The translations under genes were made by a program, and so were the position numbers. Of a stretch of DNA of 64,000 bases, positions 59,333-64,000 are shown in pieces (positions within the stretch are counted from its first letter, which is position 1; each line of letters begins with the position of its first letter). The notes beneath the pieces were generated by a model. That model saw only the letters and a program-made list of their open reading frames with translations. It was not told the DNA's origin and ran no database searches. The stretch lies in the NCBI GenBank assembly GCA_030077755.1, contig JAQJZZ010000004.1, forward strand, positions 1,054,001 through 1,118,000, written 5' to 3'. This DNA comes from Filosporella fistucella. Lineage: Eukaryota; Ascomycota; Leotiomycetes; Helotiales.

Positions 59333-59937
59333 TGCCAACATATAACTATCCCTCTCGGCGCTACCCATTGCTCGTATTGCCTTATTTCATACACGAAATG
59401 TATGGGGATTAAATTGTGGCTGGTTTTTTTACCATATTTCAATTTTGAATATGGTATACTGGAGCTTGGCATAAAATGTAGAGTGTACGTGTCGTGGCTG
59501 AAGTCCCTGGTGTATATTTGCCAGAATTCCGGGCCTCAGTATGGAACGTACGGAGGAATGAGTGCAGAACCAAAAAAATCGCACTCTCCATACAAATACT
59601 CCCTATCCATAAGACGCATAACCATATCATACACCTCCTGACTCACTGTGCACAGGATATAGTAGAAAGAACGACCAGAAACCTCAAAGAAGACTACACC
59701 AGAAAAGCCCAGACAACCTGCTGCCCTTTTCATTTTTGAGACTATACCATTACTTTTGTGCTTACAATATACGTCGAACTAAATGCGAATTTCAAGAGAC
59801 GGATTCTTGGTAGATATTCCATATGTGCATTCTCCTTAACACCTTCCGTATGCATAGGGCGCTCTATTTTTACATGGCCCTGGGTATCTTCAACATGCTG
59901 CAATTAACGCCTTGAATATCCTGCCTTTCCTGGTCCC
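59333..59937. other. Convergent 3' region
   Basis: About 600 bp between the ends of EFM5 and UBP8. Several short frames, none with recognisable protein character. Confidence 0.45.
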
Positions 59938-61921
59938 TTATGCAAGTGATTGTATGACATAGAAGAGCAAAAATGCCTCCGCGTTCAGAACGTCTGATTT
60001 GCTTGCGAGGGTCACATTGTGGTCATTGAACCTGAACCACTATGAACACATTAGTATCGAATTCAATACTCACTCAATAGAAAGTACTTACCTCATTTCC
60101 TACTCTCGAGTATAGGATATAGTGACCTAATCAGTCAGCACGATTTTATCAAAAGAATGCAGTAAATAAGAATAACTAACCGGTCTCGAAACTGCCGACG
60201 TGAACCACAACACTCTGAAGATCGTAAGTGCAGCCCCGAACGAGCTCGGGGTTGTGCTTGGTATCTGCACTCCTTGACCGGTTGGTGTAGGGGAACATTT
60301 CCAATTTCAGTGGAAATGATACCTTAGTCTCGATCTTGAAAGAGGAGCCGTTGTTTCGTTTGAATCGCTGGGTCAACTGTCAGCAAAAGGTAAGGGGAAA
60401 TTACCACCTCGAAAACATATTGGAATAACAACAGTGACGCAACATTAATATATTGCATGGGTAGATGAGTTGCAAACCACTAACCTTTAACTGGATACAC
60501 AACACGTTCGGCAGACTCTTAATCACTAATTGCTTGGTTGCGTCTCCACTTCCACAGCTTCCACAGACATATTCACATTGCTCTGGGGTTCTGTATTCCA
60601 GATCCAGGCAATTTGTCAAGCTCAACACCTCTGACTTGGACTTGATGCCTTTCTTGACTGCAAGTCTATCAAGTCCAATACTTAGATCGAGAATTGGGTC
60701 AACCATGGTGCTGATCATGTGGCAGTTCTTGCATGTGATGATGCTCTGAAGCTTGCCATAAAATGTTTGATGGACGATACAATCGCACAACTCGGACTTG
60801 GAGCGCTTGGCAGAGGGTTCGTCGGTGAGGTTTGCTAGCTTTTCCTCGCTGGTGATCTCATGCAACTCTTCGCAGAGGAATTGGAAAAATTCGTGAGCAT
60901 CCTGCTCCTGGTTCGTGGCTAATTCTTTGTAGCTCTTCCGAGGGGAAAGCCAGAAACTTCCAAGCACGCTGGAGGCGGAGTAACCAGTGGTAAGTTCTTG
61001 GGCATAGAAGTCTTGGAACATCTCATCCATCGTACAGCTCATACAGTTCTTCTTGGTGCAGGCATCCTTTGGATGGCCTTCGCTCAGGTAAAAGTTTCGT
61101 ACCATTGGATTGTGAAGAAAGCTTTGAAGAATGACATTCATGTAGCAGGTTGCGCCCATGTTGTAGATACCTCGAATTCCAACAGCTCTGCATGGTGCTT
61201 CGACGGTGTTGGTGGAGATAAATCTGGGGTCTTCCTTGACTGGTTCTGGGAATACTTCCTCAAACTTCCGCTTCCGGGCTGCTGGGTGATGAGTTAGTGG
61301 CCAAGATCTGGAAAAAAGGGGGGGGGGGGGGGGGGGGGGGGGGGAAGGGATGCAAATACCGGAGAATGAACCAGTTCCAGATTTCCGGATCCGCAGCTCC
61401 TCAAGAGTTGGATCAAATATGAAATCCTCGCAGACTTGACAGAAAAGTTGAGCATTGCGGGATTCGACATCTGTGCGAGTCAGCTCCTGAATTGCCTTTG
61501 AGGGCCACGACGAAACTCACAAAAGCGGTGCTGTCGCTCCCTTCCGTGATCATTACGCTCTTTAACCGTAGCCGTAACAGCGGGACATTGCAAGCATAAA
61601 TAATTCGGTGTGAGGGAGACGAATGGCTTGTCATTGCTCAGCTTCGAGGTTTGAGAGATCATGCGATTGTCATAGACGCAACGACAACTGTTTTTGTAAT
61701 TACGAAGACAACTTTGCTTGACATCCTCAGATCCCTGAAGGAGTCTTTGAATATGCTCTGCGAAGTTGTTGTGAGCAAAATTGCGTACAAGGCTGCCACC
61801 TGGAAGTGTGGGCAGTTTGGGGATTCTACTTACCACAGCCAAATCTAGGCATTCCGGGGGGAACAGTCTTGAGCTTCATCACCTTTGGCGAGGCCGGAGT
61901 GACTGGCCTGGAGGTCGACAT
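59938..61921 (-). CDS. UBP8: SAGA deubiquitinase Ubp8
   Basis: Seven exons: 61921-61834, 61757-61521, 61470-61360, 61281-60485, 60376-60181, 60126-60092 and 60039-59938, giving 521 residues. Exons 1-3 carry the N-terminal zinc-finger UBP domain (GCEHIQRLLQ, SCRC, YLCLQCP, RQHRF, FCQVCEDFI). Exon 4 has the cysteine box NMGATCYMN (Cys191) and a CxxC pair (YVCGSCGSGD). The histidine box GHYILYSRVG (His478) is formed across exons 5 and 6. Ubp8 removes ubiquitin from histone H2B within the SAGA DUB module. The third intron (61282-61359) contains a run of 27 identical bases (C on the coding strand). Head-to-head with the LACTB2-like gene. Confidence 0.93.
61318..61344. repeat. 27-base G homopolymer
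   Basis: Uninterrupted run of 27 G on the plus strand, lying in an intron of UBP8 between its donor and its branch point. Its length is likely to vary or to be a sequencing or assembly estimate. Confidence 0.9.
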
Positions 61922-62264
61922 TCTCAAGCTATGATTGTTATTTGCGGAGAGAAATGTGAAGAGTTTTCAAAATGTTCCTGCGGTCATAATTGGTAAAAGC
62001 AGAAAGAAGTTGAATATGTTGGAGCTATGGTTTTGAGTTTCGTCAGTCGGCCTTGCGACCGCCGATGGTTCGTATTGTCGTCCACCAGCACAATGCTAAG
62101 GGCAGCGGAAGGGTCCCGCTTGCAGGGGTTAATGGCGCTATTCGGTATTGTGTCAGCCTCACTTTGCATCTCTTCAGGGTAACCTCAATACTTGCTGCAA
62201 CTTCAACCACCTCTCTATTGTCCGACAATAGCAAATGCCAACGCAAGGATTTATCGGAAGAATA
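61922..62264. other. Divergent upstream region of UBP8 and LACTB2-like genes
   Basis: 343 bp between two start codons. No gene or specific element claimed. Confidence 0.45.
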
Positions 62265-63660
62265 ATGGCAACTCAGTTAGTAACATTGCCAGATATCGAA
62301 AGACTTAGCGCCAATGTTATTCGAATTTTGGGAGGAAATCCAGGAAAAGTGAGTCTGCACGTGCTTCTTGCATCCCGTCTTGATTTCCACTCCCCTTTCT
62401 GCCGCTGGGGCTTTTACCAGATGATGATCTTCACTTGAGCAAGAATTTTCTTCGGTGTTTTCATCAAGTGGCCTTGATGATTGCTTGATGCAACAATCAG
62501 GTCGGTGCAAATTAAAATCTACTTGTGTATAAGTAAAGATTGTAGTTTGTACCATTCTAAAGATGCCGAGGCAGTGGACAACACATAGCCGGAAAGCATA
62601 TGTGCCTCCATTTCCAAGCAGAAATCGAGGCCCAACAGGCGCATCCATTTGCCATGTTACTCTATGATATTCCATCTTTGTTCACTTCTTTCCCTCACAA
62701 CCTATTGATACGTAGCCTGTCATTCGCGGCATTTGCGCGAGCTGATGCACATTAATAAACACCTATGAATCGCACTCATTCCTATTACCAACCCCGAGTT
62801 ATCTTGCGCTGATATGAATTACAGTTTACTCTTCAAGGTGATTATTTTGCCGTGAGTCTCTGGTTGCCCTGACACATTATAAAGGCACCAACACCTACCT
62901 GGTTGGCACAGGAACACAACGACTTCTGATTGACACTGGGGAGGGCAGGCCAGCATGGATTGCTTTGTTGAAAGATACTCTCCGAAAAGAGAACGCAGTC
63001 GTTAGCAAAGCTATTATTACTCATTGGCATCATGATCATGTAGGAGGAATCAAGCAATTGCTGGAATTCTCCCCTGAGACACATATTTTCAAGAACCAAC
63101 CCAGTGACCGCCAAGAAAACATTGCAGATGGCCAGAAGTTCACAGTAGATGGTGTTACATTACGGGCAGTCTTTTCTCCAGGGCATACCCAGGATCACAT
63201 GTCTCTCGTGCTTGAAGAGGAAGACGCTATGTTTACCGGCGATAATGTTCTTGGGCATGGCACAGCTGTTTTCGAGGACCTCCTGACATATCTTAATAGT
63301 CTTGAGAAAATGAGGGGATTATTCCATGGACGCGCATATCCAGGACACGGACCTGTTCTTGATGACGGGCCAGCCAAGATTCTGGAATACATCCGGCACA
63401 GAAAGCAGCGCGAGGATCAGGTTGTTCAGGTTTTGAAGTCAAAAAAGTCTGCACCGAAAGTTGAGGCGCAAGGAGGCGATCCAGATGACTGGACTTCGAT
63501 GGAGATTGTGAAGATCATATACAAAGACGTGCCGGAGAATCTGCACCTTTCTGCCAATGGCGGCGTCCTCCAGGTTCTCCGAAAGCTCAAGGCAGAGGAA
63601 AAAGTCTTTGAGGATTCTAGGACAGAGAGGTGGAGAATCAACAGCCGTGCGGCTTTGTGA
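62265..63660 (+). CDS. LACTB2-like metallo-beta-lactamase-fold hydrolase
   Basis: Three exons: 62265-62348, 62825-62837 and 62885-63660, giving 290 residues. The second exon has 13 nt and completes GNPGKFTLQGTNTYLVGTG, the family's entry motif. Metal ligands are in THWHHDH (His79, His81, Asp83, His84), SPGHTQDHMS and FTGDNVLG, and PGHG closes the site. A C-terminal winged-helix-like region follows (ILEYIRHRKQREDQVVQVL, GGVLQVLRKLKAEEKV). Human LACTB2 is a mitochondrial endoribonuclease; fungal relatives include thioesterases of polyketide clusters. No polyketide synthase lies nearby, so a housekeeping role is more likely. The first intron is 476 nt, unusually long. Confidence 0.9.
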
Positions 63661-64000
63661 TTGAATGACTTGCCGGTTGGATTGATAGTGTGAGGTTCAA
63701 TCTGCGTTGAGACAATACTGCCAAGTGTGGAAATTATAAGAAGTAATAGCGACATGTTGTACTTGATGTTCTGGCAGTATCGTGGAAATTAGCCAACGAC
63801 GTGGAGGCTTAGCTTGGCACTTAAGATATCGCGAGGTTATCCAAGTAACAATGCCATCACTGCAAGCTGTTTTCAAAATAGTCTGAAATCACTTGGTCAA
63901 GTAGGACATGTTCGTACAGAAGTTGAGTGTGATACGAAGTGAACTTCCATTCTCCCTGCGTTCTTGCCCACAGCATCGCCACCGCCGCCTCGGAACCGAT
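63661..64000. other. Intergenic at window end
   Basis: 340 bp downstream of the LACTB2-like gene. Nothing recognised before the window ends. Confidence 0.5.

Noticed and set aside
62265..63660. Part of a polyketide cluster (thioesterase-type metallo-beta-lactamase)
   Set aside because: Neighbours are housekeeping genes; no polyketide synthase, transporter or regulator lies within the window.

Overview
The window is nuclear DNA from a filamentous ascomycete (Pezizomycotina). Most genes are split by short introns of about 44-110 nt with GT..AG ends and CTRAC-type branch points a few bases before the acceptor. Several proteins are typical of fungi (Inp1, UsgS-like membrane protein, Fmp25-like RCC1 protein, Nup42, group-A GH18 chitinase). 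A leotiomycete is possible, but that is only an impression. I see no rRNA, tRNA, CRISPR array, intact transposon or secondary-metabolite cluster. The gene order is ordinary housekeeping, about one gene per 2 kb, many in head-to-head pairs. I joined exons by reading frame and splice signals; every multi-exon model below closes in frame, but none has RNA support.

Left part (1-22.8 kb): a tiny Mrx7-like mitochondrial gene with an 18-nt exon; a flavodoxin-fold reductase with a C-terminal zinc-ribbon-like tail; a family III CoA-transferase; a kinesin-13-like motor; a broken protein kinase; a small conserved-looking protein; mitochondrial ABC transporter Atm1 head-to-head with Aim24; a GH18 chitinase; prenylcysteine oxidase head-to-head with chaperonin subunit CCT6.

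Middle (22.8-47.2 kb): a gene-poor stretch with a candidate small gene; a very large GH47 mannosidase; another 2-kb gene-poor stretch; a mitochondrial J-protein; an uncharacterised NLS-bearing protein; a small Gln/Asn-rich protein; ubiquitin-S27a head-to-head with S26; Golgi tether subunit Cog3 head-to-head with Fmp25; nucleoporin Nup42; a formamidase in 13 exons, one of only 4 nt.

Right part (47.2-64 kb): UsgS-like membrane protein head-to-head with peroxisome-inheritance factor Inp1; a CUE-domain protein of the ASCC2/Cue3 type; ribosomal protein S20; an uncharacterised disordered protein; ribosome assembly factor Rsa3 head-to-head with eEF1A lysine methyltransferase Efm5; SAGA deubiquitinase Ubp8 head-to-head with a LACTB2-like metallo-beta-lactamase.

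Functional themes are translation and ribosome biogenesis (S20, S26, S27a, Rsa3, Efm5, Cue3-like), mitochondria (Atm1, Aim24, Fmp25, Mrx7, J-protein, CoA-transferase) and secretion (Cog3, GH47). Nothing resembles a dedicated new multi-gene system. The most interesting points are gene-structure oddities: a hydrophobic N-terminal extension on the chitinase that could only start at a GTG in a strong initiation context, the 4-nt exon, stop codons explained only by introns of 3n length, unusually long introns, a decayed kinase, and several candidate mini-genes.
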